64,000 bases of DNA from Arctopsyche grandis (lineage: Eukaryota; Arthropoda; Insecta; Trichoptera; Hydropsychidae): positions 8,220,579-8,284,578 of the forward strand of contig NC_135356.1 in NCBI RefSeq assembly GCF_051622035.1. The letters are read 5' to 3'. The position numbers and the translations under genes were made by a program. Under the pieces are notes generated by a model. That model saw nothing but the letters and a program-made list of their open reading frames with translations, searched no databases and was not told the DNA's origin. Of this stretch, positions 1 through 13,100 are shown one piece after another. How positions within the stretch are numbered: position 1 is the stretch's first letter; every line of letters starts with the position of its first letter.

Positions 1-289
1 TAAAATATATGTACTCTCACGTTTCAATGTATCACATTTATGAAAAAGGTGATTTTTTTTCTATGAATAGGATTTAGTTTAATGAATTAGTTAATGTGAA
101 TGGTTCACGGTCTGTCGACAAATACCGAATGTATTGATTTGATCTATTAATATGTCATTGTTGCTACAATTAATTAGGTTGTGGCTTGTAAATACATAAA
201 TCAATTCAAAATATAATTGTATTCCATGGCAGTTTTTGTTTAATTTTACCCTTGTATATTTGGTATGTGTGCTGTGATAAGTTGATGAC

Positions 290-620
290 GGCCTATCTCT
301 CCAACACGCTTCTATTCGCCTCTGTTTTGTGCAACTCTTATTCATCTCATCCCATACATTTTTCTAATTTCGTTTACCCATCTTCCTTGCGGGCTTCCTT
401 TCACCCTTTATATTATATTATATTGGGTACCATTCTAGCACTTCTTTTGTCACCTTTCAAGCATTTTTCTAACTATGTGACCTGCCCATTGCCATTTCAA
501 TCTCTTCACTCTATCCACTACCCACTCACCCTCCTATTCCGTTTCCTATCTCTTCTCGTTATGCTGAGCATACAGCGCTCCACACTTCTTTGAGTGCATT
601 GGACTTTGTGTAGCATTTTG
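290..620 (-). mobile_element. RTE-type LINE, 3' coding-end fragment
   Basis: Nucleotide sequence closely parallels the RTE C-terminal block at 54840-55195 (shared CCAACACGCTTC, CCCATCTTCCTTGCGG, GGTACCATTC, TTTGAGTGCATTGGA). The frame is broken. The match covers the region downstream of the reverse transcriptase in RTE elements. The plus-strand open frame over it is a shadow. Confidence 0.8.
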
Positions 621-999
621 GCGTTCGGTGTTTTAAGTTTCACATACATACGTCATATCTGGCAAAAAAAACATTGATAGAAGATCTTAGATCTTTTCTT
701 TCTGCCAAATTGTATTTTAAAAAGTGTGGAGTTTATGTTTTAGAAGAATTTTGAGGTCATTTACGTTTTACTGATAAATATTATTGCAACCGATAATATA
801 CACAAGTATTTAATTGGCCAGTGACTTTACTTGATTTGATTAGCTTATGGTCGGTCAAGGAGTTATCGTTCATATGTTATCAATCATTTGACTTTTGACC
901 ATTTGTCAATTACATACATAGATATGATCGAAAATTGCAGTCTACTGACGGCACATCATTAGACAATACTCGACTTAAAATATGACTAAGTGGGATAAA

Positions 1000-1775
1000 A
1001 TATATGCTATACGGACATCCCAAAAGGTTCATTCTAGACACTGGGACACGAGGCTTAAAACCTGTGACAATCCCGATCAATCGGGACGCCTGGCAACCCT
1101 AGGTAGGTGGCCAATTTGGTGAGGAACCGTTACAATAATGAACTTTGATAAATTGGCAAACTTTGATAGAAAATGATCGACCTGGAGTCACGTATCACAT
1201 TATTTTGTCAGTGTTTGCTGTTAATTTTTTTGAAAAAACCAGGGTTGTGGAGTTGGAGTCGCGAAGTCGTAGCATTTCTAATGGAGTTGGGGGCGTAAAA
1301 AATCAACCGACTCTGACTCCTTTTTATTATTATTTTATTTAATTGTATGTATCAACTTGATTCTTCAATTTTATTGAAGTAAATCCACGAATAAATTGAA
1401 ATTTAATAAAATCATGAATTTAAACTACATTATAAATAAAATCAATGAATTGCATGTATTTTGATGTGTTAAGGCCAAAACCGATTGTTTCCTCCATCTC
1501 ATACTCTTTTTTTTTTATTAAATTGATTTGTTTTGTGTACGAAATTCATTCAAATACACTATGAATGTACTTACTTTTTATTTATACCTATTTCATTACC
1601 AATAATTCAATTAATTAGGTTACTTGTGAATTTTTAGTAATTTTACTAATTGCTTTAATTTTTTATATTTTGAAAATCGCTGTTACTTTTATTAATAACA
1701 ATTTAAGTTGGTAAGAAAATTTGATTTTAATAAAAAGTTGAAGCATAAAGTTAGAGTCGGAGTCGAAAATTTTGC
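1000..1775. mobile_element. hAT-like terminal fragments
   Basis: Two weak pieces. At about 1000-1105 the sequence (CACTGGGACACGAGGC, GGCAACCCTA) resembles the ends of the hAT at 13631-14575. At 1240 CAGGGTTGTGGAGTTGGAGT looks like a hAT terminus, with a related GAGTCGGAGTCG string at 1755-1770. No transposase and no clear target duplication were found. Nothing else is recognised in 640-2400. Confidence 0.3.
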
Positions 1776-2410
1776 CCATATTTACTATTTCGTTAAATAA
1801 TCGATCGGAAAATTACCTGGCATCGAAGCTCGCCTATTGTACCTGTTACCTATTAGTCGTATTAAAAGGTTTGAAATTGAATATTTACTATCAATATCAT
1901 AGTAATAAATAATTTATTTAAAACGATCTTAAAATATTTTTTAACAAAGTTACATGAGAATTTCTTAATATTAACACTATTCATATTTCACAATCTAATA
2001 AAAACTGTTTTAGATATATCACAACGGTCAACATTAAAGCTTTTTACCATTTTTCGTCGGGCTATTATATTAGGGTGTGAATCATAAAGATTTTAAATTC
2101 AAGTCTAAAAAAACTAATTTCTATTGAAAACGTACTAAATAAAACATGTAACAGATGAAACTACTATGGCTGATTTAAAATGTTTAATTACTGAATTGAG
2201 ATGTGTCGACACTTTTGTAATACAATAATTATAATCATTTATTTATTGAATATTGGCACATAAACTTTGGCACGTATGTGTTTTAGATTGGCATTTAGTA
2301 CAAATTTATATAATACAAGAGAAATATTCAAGAATTGTAAAAATCGGTTCACTGACTAGATACGACTTTACATTATTGAAGATATGTATTATTTCAATTG
2401 TGTCATGATA

Positions 2411-2416
2411 TTTATT
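2411..2416 (-). terminator. Candidate polyadenylation signal for the NPC1-family gene
   Basis: AATAAA on the minus strand, about 24 nt after the TGA stop. It is very close to the stop, and other AATAAA-like hexamers lie further on (near 2239), so the site actually used is not certain. Confidence 0.45.
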
Positions 2417-2439
2417 TGACGAAACACACGATTAGAATA

Positions 2440-5400
2440 TCAATTGTATTTCTCGTTGGTGGGTTTCGGCTTGCTTCCGCACATGAAACTGAACAATCGC
2501 GTCAAATAATCCAAAAATACAGGTAAGAATATGAGACCATGTGCGGCTCCGACCAAAACGATGCACAGGAACATTCTGAAGTAGAACACCTCGAATATTT
2601 CGGACTCGGCGAAGCCCAGCACTACTATTCCGGCGAACTTCGTCAGTGTGATGCCGCTGAGGACGTTGCTTCCCATCTCGGTCAACGCTTCGGAGACCCT
2701 CATGTTGGGCGGGGCCGTGCTGGTTGCATACGAATGCACTATGTGACTGCAAAATTCGACTGCTATTCCGACGCACTGAAATTATTTATCCTCTGTATAA
2801 TATTTATAATAATAATAACAATAAAATGACCAGTGTGACCTGACAGGCTGCCCCAAAGCGTCACACTAGTTTTACAAAACAAAAGAACGAAAATAACAAA
2901 ATAAAAACAATAAAAATTTCAATCATTCATCTCATTCAAATAGTCTCGTGTTGAGTCTCTAGAAACTAACCAGCTCATCAACATGACAATTGAACAGGTC
3001 GATTTTAAACTATCTAACTTGAATATTCATCTAACTATTCAAATCTAAGATCATTTTTTTAGGAATATAATTGCACGTAATCAGTTAGGAATGCGCCTTT
3101 ACCCAATGAATAGAATTTACCGAGTACAAATGTTTGAGTTTAGAAAGTAGAGGCGCCTTCGGCGCTCTAATCTAAAATTTTGTAGGGCCTTTGGCGCTCT
3201 AATTTTAAATTTGAAAGCGCCTTTAGCGCATCGAGTGGCGCCCTAAATTATTTGGCACCTTGGGGCGCTGCCCGACCCATCCCCCCCCTAAAACCGGAAC
3301 CGGTGAAGTAATTTGTGAATCTTTAAGTAATGGTCTAATTGTATGTATACCCCATCTTATATTCATGTACGTTGCAAATTGAACACTCACCATGACCAAG
3401 TTCACCAACGATACTGCGTTCAAGCTGATGCTCCACCAATACATGAGACCCATCATGTCGACTAGTATCATGGTCACCGATATTAAGATGATGAGCGATG
3501 AAAATATGTCGAAGCCCATCAGAACGAAGCTCACGACGAAGACTATGATCAGCGAGTATAGCAAAGAGTTGACCGTGTCTTCCCACATGGTCAGATACTG
3601 TTCGAAGAATACATAAAAAATGCTGAAATCAAAAACAAGCAACCGATTAGTTCAATCAAATATTTAATCGAAACACAAATAACTCAAATTATTATTAGTC
3701 GTGTCGATCGGACGAAAACCTCTCATTATGCCAGGACAGTTGGCATTCTTATATATTATACAAATATAGTCTATGCGGAAGTATAATTGGCGTCACCCAA
3801 GTACATATGTTATGTAAATAGAGGCATTTATTATTGAAATTATACAAGTAATTTATTTAATTGCCAATATAATTTACATATGTTCAAAGTTATGCATACA
3901 AATTTTTGATAAAACTCCAGAATTATGAAATTTCCTTGATATACATACATATATATTTTGGGTTTGAAATGTGATGTGATAGACTTTATCCCAGACATAA
4001 GTATGTCACTATGGGCCGTTAAGCAGCGTGTGTTTTTATGTAAATCCTCAAAACTTCATACAAAAAAAAGTGTTATTTAAAAGATTTAGTTTCAATATCC
4101 ATTCATAGATATTATCCAAAATATCCTTTAAAGAATATACTTATTTCTATGGTTTAAAGCTAGACTTTTTTTTCCAGGGAATTTGTCGATAACATTCTAA
4201 ACTAATAATCAGAAAAGTTTTTAAATCCATCGAAGTTTTCTCGCATAGCATATTTCTCAAATTGAATCTTTCATTCAAATGAATAACACAATCTATAAAA
4301 TAGATATCGTTTGTTATTTTAAAATATAATGAAATATTTAAATTTTATACAAAATTTGATCATTTGTAAGGTCGAAGACAACTGTATTACAATTATTTTT
4401 AATTTAATTAATAGAAGGTGTAGGAGTTATGTTAAATTTACATAAAACTATTCATTTTACTGATACTTTGCGAAAAATACGCAGACTGTTCGAGTTTTCG
4501 GAAAATTCGGATAGTCCATAATGAGCTATCATACGTTCAATTTTGATTAAATAGAAATTGGGTAATTTAATTAGATTTTTCAATGTTATAATGTAATTGT
4601 AACGAATGTTGCTATGTGAAGGTTCTATAATTCATAAATGAGGGGCGAATATACATAATACAGAAGGAATATTCACCCCATCATTGTAAAGGTAGTGGCG
4701 TTAGAAGGGTCGGTAATACCTGTATGGGAAAATTTCCACTTTTTCGTTTCCAGTGCGATTCTGCAACATTGTCGTTAGTTGTTCTCCCGTGGTTTTGGCA
4801 AATCTGTATGCTTCATAAAAGTCTTCGGACGTTCGTAGCGTTTTGTGATATCCCATGAAGTAGGAATCTAACGTTTGGGCTTTTCCTGCATCGTCCAAAA
4901 CGTAGTTCAATCCCTAGATGTCAAATTACATGAGTTGAATTGTAAATTTTGTTCGGTGTAAGAGTTAATTAATAAGTCTTACCGGACTGTAACTAGCGTG
5001 ACCGCCTTTAGCGCATTTTGGACTTGGATTATCTTGCAAGAAGTAGGGTAAATATTGTTCGAAAGAATCGATGGTTGGACGTAGTCCATTCTCGTCAATA
5101 TCTATTTTGCATTCTCCGCATAAGCTTGAATTTTCCACTAAAATTTTCAATTTTTACATTAAATAGGTGTCTATACATATATTACATATTCAAATTGACC
5201 CCTTTTCAATGTCAAATGAAAAAACGGGTCGATTTGAAATGAATAAGGGTCAATTTGAAATGAAAAAGGGTCAATTTAGAATGAAAAACCTATATACATT
5301 AAAGGTATATACATAGGTTTAAACTACATACTACATATAAGTTTTGAAATTTAGAAAATACCATTATTTGTATCAGAGGTCAGGTAGTAATAATCAAATT

Positions 5401-7114
5401 CATATAACAATAAAAGTAGTTTTCATTTTGGCGAAAATGTTTGATCTTTAAATGATTACACGTCTCTCAAATATCAATATTTGTGTATATATATACACAA
5501 TATTTTAATTAAATTTCTAAATGTTATTATTATATTTCAAATTAAATTAAATAAAATAGTAAATAATTTTTTTTTTTAAATAAATTAATTTGATTTTCTA
5601 TTATTTTTTATTAACTTTTCATTTCCAATTAATTATTTTTAATAATTTGTATACATTAACTAAATTATAATTAATTAAATCTTTATTTTTCGAGAAAATA
5701 AGTGAAAGCATAGTTTTATTTTTTTCAAGGGATGTAGAATGAGAATAAAAAAATATGCCTCAATTTTAAAAGGATGAGATTTTTGCTGAAAAAATATGTA
5801 AATATTCGCGTTCATTTTGTATTGAGACATCTTTTTAAAAAAAATTAAGTTTATATTCAACTTCACATGAAAAAAATTGAACTTTAAATAAAAGAAATCT
5901 TTTTAACATAATAATATACATATATTGTTGGCATGGTAAAAGAACTTATTTTTGGTTTCTTTACAGTGACATCTAAAAATATTCTGTGATACTAATTAAA
6001 TTGAAAAAAGTCAATATTTTTTGTTAGTTTGTTATATATTCAATAGGTGGTGTCAAGGGTTGGTACTAAAGACAAATAATAAAATAATCGAATTGGTTTC
6101 TACAAACGCGTGGCGATTAAGTGGTATGAGATATATCTCAATATGAGACCATTATCTCTTAACAAATATAATCTGAAAGAGATCTTTTTTTCAGGGAGCG
6201 AGACGCATCTCCAATAACAACTTTTCTATCTGAATATCATGAAAAATTGTACCCTGTGGTATATTTTCCCAAAATATGTCAATGAATGAATGAATATACT
6301 GACAATAAAAATAACATGCAATATTGTAATACAAAAAATACTAACTAGTATGAGGGCAGAAAGAGTTGTTCGAGTAGAAATATTGACAGCATGAAATGGA
6401 CGATGACCAACTGTAGAAGTCGTCGATCCACGAATTGGGTGTTTTTGTTAAATACGTTCTAAAATTTGAGATACACTGTATAAATTGAAACCAATATGAT
6501 AAAAAAACTATATGCACATAAGAAAGAAAATGTTAAAAACCTGTCTGAGAAGCCTGAGTAGATGTACAGTGTTGTGAGGACCGAGTCAATATTGCAAGCA
6601 CTCGTTCCGCATAATAGATTGTGCTGTTCTTCGTCTGAATAATTCAAACCTTCTTTAACCACCCAATACACGGGAGGACCTACTTGCATTGCATTTCCAA
6701 CTTTGAGCAAATATTTTCGTACGAAAGAATCTTTCGGCATTGCCATGTCTTGTTCGAGTCCGATTTCTATATGTGGAATCACCATAATGCTGGCCCCTAA
6801 CCAAACTGCAAACACGACTGCTACCACCGGCTTAACACTCCTATGTATAATAAAATCATAAATGTACTTATGTGATCATGATCTTTTACAACGTAACAAC
6901 AATTAAATCATGAACTTCGAAAAAAGTTGATAGACCACTTTTTCAAAATGCACGTTTTAATTTTCGGGTGAAATTTCAAATACCAGTGAAGCACTGCCGG
7001 AGTGTAAAACTTTTTGAACATTTTGTTCAATACTCCTTTGGTCAGTGGAATTTCTTGTTGATCACCGGAGCACTTATTCTGGTCAACGCAGCACAGGATA
7101 TCCCATCTTCCTGA
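2440..7114 (-). CDS. NPC1: NPC1 exons 16-22: C-terminal lumenal domain and last membrane bundle
   Basis: Exon 16 (6984-7114) is cytosolic. Exon 17 (6541-6840) has a membrane helix, then [17 protein letters not shown] and [12 protein letters not shown], which match the family's IGLDQ and AGPPVYFV motifs. Exon 18 (6346-6458) has [10 protein letters not shown] and ISCC. Exon 19 has [17 protein letters not shown]. Exon 20 has [15 protein letters not shown]. Exons 21 and 22 carry the final membrane helices, including [24 protein letters not shown] and the downstream [14 protein letters not shown]. Exon 18 joins exon 19 through a split ATG codon (A|TG). The C-terminal tail is short and hydrophilic. 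The last coding exon runs to a TGA at 2440-2442. Confidence 0.92.
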
Positions 7115-10100
7115 CTGAAATTTTATTTAAGTGTTATCAAATTTGAATTCATTTATGTATGTATATACAGAGTGGGACCGATACAATTAGATAATGAGTA
7201 ACTTGAAAATAATTAACATGTAGGAATGGGTTTGGTGCAAACGATCGAAAAGCGCCAGACAGATTGAACCACAGATTACCTAGATGGCTGCTTTAAACGC
7301 AATTCTCGACTTCACGAATGAAAAATTGCACATCAGATGACCTTTCGATGTGCACAGATGCAATTATTAAAATGGTAATTATTAAAATTGAGTTGGATCT
7401 TTCTGGCGAGTTTTTAATAATTTAATAACTAAAGTACCAGAAGCACAGAACGTATACGGGGTAGGTATGTCGGGACTTCGGGTAGATTTCGCTTAGTGTA
7501 AGTGCGAGCAGTGCGCACGCATAAGGTACACGTGTCGTTAATCTGTGGTTCAGTCTGTCTGGCGCTTTTCGATCGTTTGCACCGCATCGAAACCACCGTA
7601 TATGCTCCAGACGCCAGATTGAACCTGTGAAGTTCAGCCAGCTCACTTCTCCGAAGTGAGCAACTAGCTCCTTCGTACATACAATAACTCTTGTATAAAC
7701 ATAAATAAATATAACACATCCGTGTTTTTATAGGCCGGGATACGATCAACCAGGGCTATTTTCTCAATGTACCGCGGTGGAACGGCGTTCCGGCACCTTT
7801 TTTAATATAATCATTTCTATAAAAAACTTGACAACAAGTGAGTTCCGACAGCTTTTTTTTCAAAAAAAGCCCTGCGATCAACACCTTCTCTGCCCATAAA
7901 CACTTCTGTAGGATAGCATTAAGAGGGCTGGACACCAGCGCCTTGTCCATACAGACGTATTACACTTCTCCCTTCCTCAATTATGGCACTAAAGAAATTA
8001 TTTTTTAATATGCTATGGATATCTACCATTGGGATGCATCTATCGTTTTATTTTTTTGATTAGTTATTTTTTATAGGAGCTAGGAGCCGCCAAATATTTA
8101 TAAAATCGCCTCTTTTTTACACCCACGAAAAGAGTCCAGCGTGCTTATTTAACGGTCGATTTAAAAAAAAAATACGCACATAGTTGCACAGAAAATATCT
8201 TTCTCATACCGATGATGAAATTTTTTTATAAATTGGTCCAGTTTTGGAGGAGAAAATAGGAGAATACGAAACCTCGATTTTGTCGATTTAAAATCTGGTC
8301 GAAGTGCAACTGTCGCATTTACTCAATATATATATTGATATATATTGTCGCATTCACACAATATATACATTCACTCAATATATATATCGAAGAAAGGAAC
8401 GGCAACAAAATTAAGGTTTCGGGTGTACAGCCCTCTTAAGCCACGAAGTCATTTTTTGAAGTTAAGTTTCAGCTAGTTTGATTTTTTTTACTTAGTGAAT
8501 ATTTTATTTTTAATAAAAAGTGCCAATTTTTCAAATTCTTATCATGTAATTGTATCACCTAAGCACATTTGATAACATACCAATTGTCGGTCGCAGTCTA
8601 GAGATAAAAATGCTAGAAAAGCTGTTATTTGGAAAACAAAATCTAAGAACAGTGCCACTGTAGCGTAGAGAGCGAAGGTGTTGACAGCTGGCATGACAGA
8701 TAAAGATCCTGAAACCAAGACAGTAATGAAGATGATATTATAATTGATCAGCAAATATTTATAAACATCAGTATAGAAGAGTATATACCGATAGCAAAGC
8801 AAGCACACTGTGAAGCGGTTGTGAGAATCATCGACGGGCCAGCTTTTGCAAGTGTGCTTCCGAATATAAATAATTTTTTGGCTTCATCGCTTTCATCAGG
8901 AGGAATTAGTGTACCTTTTTGTAATTTTATACAAATATCATTGTAAGCTGACACCACGATGAAAATGTTGTCTACTCCTATGGCCAGAACCAAAAATGGC
9001 AAAACCTGTAAAATTTTTTAGAATTTTATTTAGGTTTTTTATGAATGTTTTTTCTTACAGTTGAAGTGTATCTTCCAGTTGTAATATATTTTGACTAGTT
9101 GGAATATATTCCGCCTAACCCACGCAAGTTGATTCATATGGTGAATAACATTCTAACCGGTCAAAATATATTACAACCAAAAATGCACCTCAGCTATAAG
9201 TTGGTACCAGGTTAGATGGAGAGGTTAGGTCTTTGTGAAAATTGAGTTGGAAAGTCAAATGTTTTGAACACATTCTTAGGGTTATTGTAATACTCATTAC
9301 CATAAGTTGTAATATTTAGCAAATATTAACGCATTATTGAATTCTAAAGCATTCGTAAAAACATCAGAACTGTCAAAACTCAACTATTATATTGGCGCAC
9401 ATCGTTGAAAGTATATTAGCACTTGTAGGGTTATGATTTATTAGTTGAATTATATTCGAATATGAACGACCTAAAAGGGCAGTTGGAATATATTACAACT
9501 GAAAATACACTTCCACTGCAACATATATACATATGTAATCTGTATTCCCCAGTGGAAAAAAACTTTTACTAGTAGAAGTATACTTTCGCAAACTCATTAG
9601 GGCATTCCATTTAGGAATCAAACGATCCCCATATGAAGCTGTATTTTGGCAAACTGCAAAAGTTGTTCTAACAGCATCAAATTTGCCCTTTGATGTAATT
9701 TAAAACATTTATTAATGAATTTAAACACTGGAGAAGATATCGACAAAATTTTTTTGGAGGTAAAATAATAAGACACGACATTAATAGAAGTATCAGAAGT
9801 AAATGTTAAGTATTCGGAATATGAATTCCCTAAAAAGCCAGTGAATGTATACTTTCACTGTTAGTATGAAATCGCTAACATCTAATATATAATTTCGAAA
9901 GAGACTTTTTATGTATGTATGTATGTTTGTTTGGGTCGTAGATTCTTTGACGATCAAGTAATAAAAAAACAAATGAATTTAAATAAAATAAAACTATTAA
10001 TATAAATTTAATAAAATTTTGCCTATTAGATTGGCCATGTTTATATTACAAATACCGAACAAAGCCGGGTAAAAACACTAGTATATAATACATTATGCTG

Positions 10101-13100
10101 TCATGCTGTTTTTAAATATTTGTTAATGCAATATTTTTGAGAAAAGATTATGTAAAATACATATAAGTCTATTGTTGGGTCTTAATTAGGTGTGGATTTG
10201 GATATTGAATGTTCATAAATGTGTCTGCTGTTTACGGCAGATCTATATATTATAAATAGATTTTATGGAAAACTTTCTAGAATTTAAGAAAAATATTATT
10301 ATTACCTCAATAATTAGCAGTGTAGTCGGAACTCCGACATAACCAAAGAATCCAAGGGAACAGAAAACCGAAGACAAAACAGTTACAATTCCTATCAATC
10401 CAAGCGTCATCTTGCTGTCAACCTTTAAAATAAGAACAATGATTTAAATTTATTTTGTGCCACGCTTTGTAAGACACGCTTCATTGCAGTAATTACTGAC
10501 CATGATTGTTTTCATTGATCGGATGTTGCCAAGTGATAGTGCAATATAGACAAACATGACTGCATAACTTATAATCGCAGTGCCGGCCTCCGCTTGAGAC
10601 ACTCGATCCAATTCATCCTCAATCGATCGTTCCGCAGAAAATGCCAAGTCCATAAATTCAGGTTTCAAGTTGGCGTCGAAATTCTTCATGAATTCAATAA
10701 ATCTAAATTGCCGATAACACGTTCATATTATTTGTACTGAATTGACTATTGAAGTATTCGAATGATGGGGAACAACATACTTAAAAACGAACGTTTTAAT
10801 TTAAAAGTAAATATACACTTTTTTTAATAAAACCAAACTACATAATATAGAATGGCTCCATTAAATTATATCATTCAAAAAAGATCTACGGAACCTCAAT
10901 ATGTTGGACAAAATCATTTTTACCAGTAAATAATAATAATTTTTATTCCAGACGATAGGCAGACCAGTGCAATCCCCATCGTCCATATAAATAATATATA
11001 GACAACTAGCTGAACCCCGGCATGCGTTGCAATGCCATAATAACGCATGCAATTCCCGTTCCCGTTCCCGTTCTCGTTCCCGTTCCCATTTGACGGAAAA
11101 ACGCAGGTAGCGAACACATTTGAAATTATTGCGTTGCAATGACACTCATTCCCGTTTTTTCCCGTTTTTTTTTCACAGTAATCTTCCCGGACATGCACAC
11201 AACAAATCCTGAAAGTTTCATCGTAATCGGCTCAGTGGTTTAGCAGCCTATTCGAGACACACACACACACATACACACAGACATTCATTTTTATATATAT
11301 AGACTAGCTGAACCCCGGCATGCGTTGCAATGCCATAATAACGCATGCAATTCCCGTTCCCGTTCCCGTTCCCGTTCTCGTTCCCGTTCCCATTTGTCGG
11401 AAAAACGCAGGTAGTGAACACCTTTGAAATTATTGCGTTGCAATGACACTCATTCCCGTTTTTCCCGTTTACGTTCCCGTTTTTTTCACAGTAATCTTTC
11501 CGGACATGCACACAATAAATTCTGAAAGTTTCATCGTAATCGGCTCAGTGGTTTAGCAGCCTATTCGAGACACACACACACACATACACACAGACATTCA
11601 TTTTTATATATATAGACTAGCTGAACCCCGGCATGCGTTGCAATGCCATAATAACGCATGCAATTCCCGTTCCCGTTCTCGTTCCCGTTCCCAAAAACGC
11701 AGGAAAAACGCAGGTAGTGAACACATTGTTAATTTGTGAATTAATTAATTTTTCTATTGATGTTTTCTATTGTTTATATGTAGGTAGTTTTTACCATTTT
11801 TTTTCATACTAAACAATTAAATTAAATATATTAAAAAGGTTTTTGAAAATATTCTACCGTGTGCGGATCGAATCGACACATTTCTTTTAATTTTTTTTAA
11901 TTTAATAAATTAATATGCCAACACCCATGTGATTATATGTCATCGGGTACAACACTAGTCATATACATATGTATATACAAAACGGACGCGATGTGTTTGT
12001 GGGTATGTGTGTGGCGGACGCGTGGAGACACAGCCAATCTGAGACAAGTGGTTGAGGAGGCGCAGGGAAGCAAATTGACCCCTTTTCGATATCGATTGAC
12101 AATTTGAAATGAAAAAGGTTTAATTTGAAATGAAAAAGGGTAAATTTGGAATGAAAAACCTGTATTAATGAAAGTAATGGATAATGTTCGTAATGGGTAA
12201 TGGATAATTGCCAAGATCGCCTGAGTGATATTTTAAAAAATTGACTATGTAGCATAATGCTACTCTATGTATATACATACATATGTAGCTGGGTTTTATT
12301 TAGTGAGAATTTACTTTTCAATTAAATCGTTCATTTTCACGCCATTAATTGTCTGTATGTAGTTCATTGATGTGTTTACCTTTTCTCCCATTCGAGTGCG
12401 CCTTCCAATTCTTTTTTATCAACATGATTTTGTATTAAAAACGTCAAAATGATTGTGTCTGATGACTTTAAATCTTTTCTGTTTTCGCCAGCGAATATGA
12501 GATTTGGATCAACACCGCCACCCCATGGCGCCAAGCACTCCACGGCAAATGAATTACTGTAAAAACATTTATTCAGTTTAAATATGGGAAAAACCAAATG
12601 ATTTAGTAATTGTTATGTAACAATACATACCTAACACAGTCACTGATAATACTTAGATAATTATTTTGTTCCAACTGTTCCATTTCATCTCCAAAGTATC
12701 CAAAAAATGACATAACCCCGCACTGATCGATGACATTGGGACCGGTGAAAGATGACCGTAACGGTGCAAAGCAAATTTTCTCAAGTCCTTTATTCTCACT
12801 CACTCCAATCTGATATGAAATTAAAACTTTCAAATGACAGCTCAAATGTTTATCATGATAATTATGTGTTCAAATTACCTTTAAGACTTCTTGTTGCAGT
12901 TCTGCTATTTTCATTAGAAACGTTTGGTTAAATGCTGGACCGTAAATTGCACCATCCTCAGAAATCACCTAAGACATTATTGTCACACATTGAATATTAA
13001 TTGTTTTTTTAGTGTGTAATGAATTTTATGAGAATTATATTCACTTACGTTTTTAATTCCAACAGCTTTAATAAAAATTTGTGAAGTTCTATAAAATGGA

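Noticed and set aside
2539..2829. Plus-strand frame opposite the last NPC1 exon
   Set aside because: Antisense shadow of a well-supported exon.
7422..7749. Paired frames at 7.4-7.7 kb and 20.2-20.6 kb encoding the same peptide string
   Set aside because: The shared peptide is the translated TIR element, not a conserved gene.
10920..11511. Asn/Gly-rich frames (GNGNGNEN) in the NPC1 intron
   Set aside because: They arise from the CGGGAA tandem units of the Helitron-like repeats.
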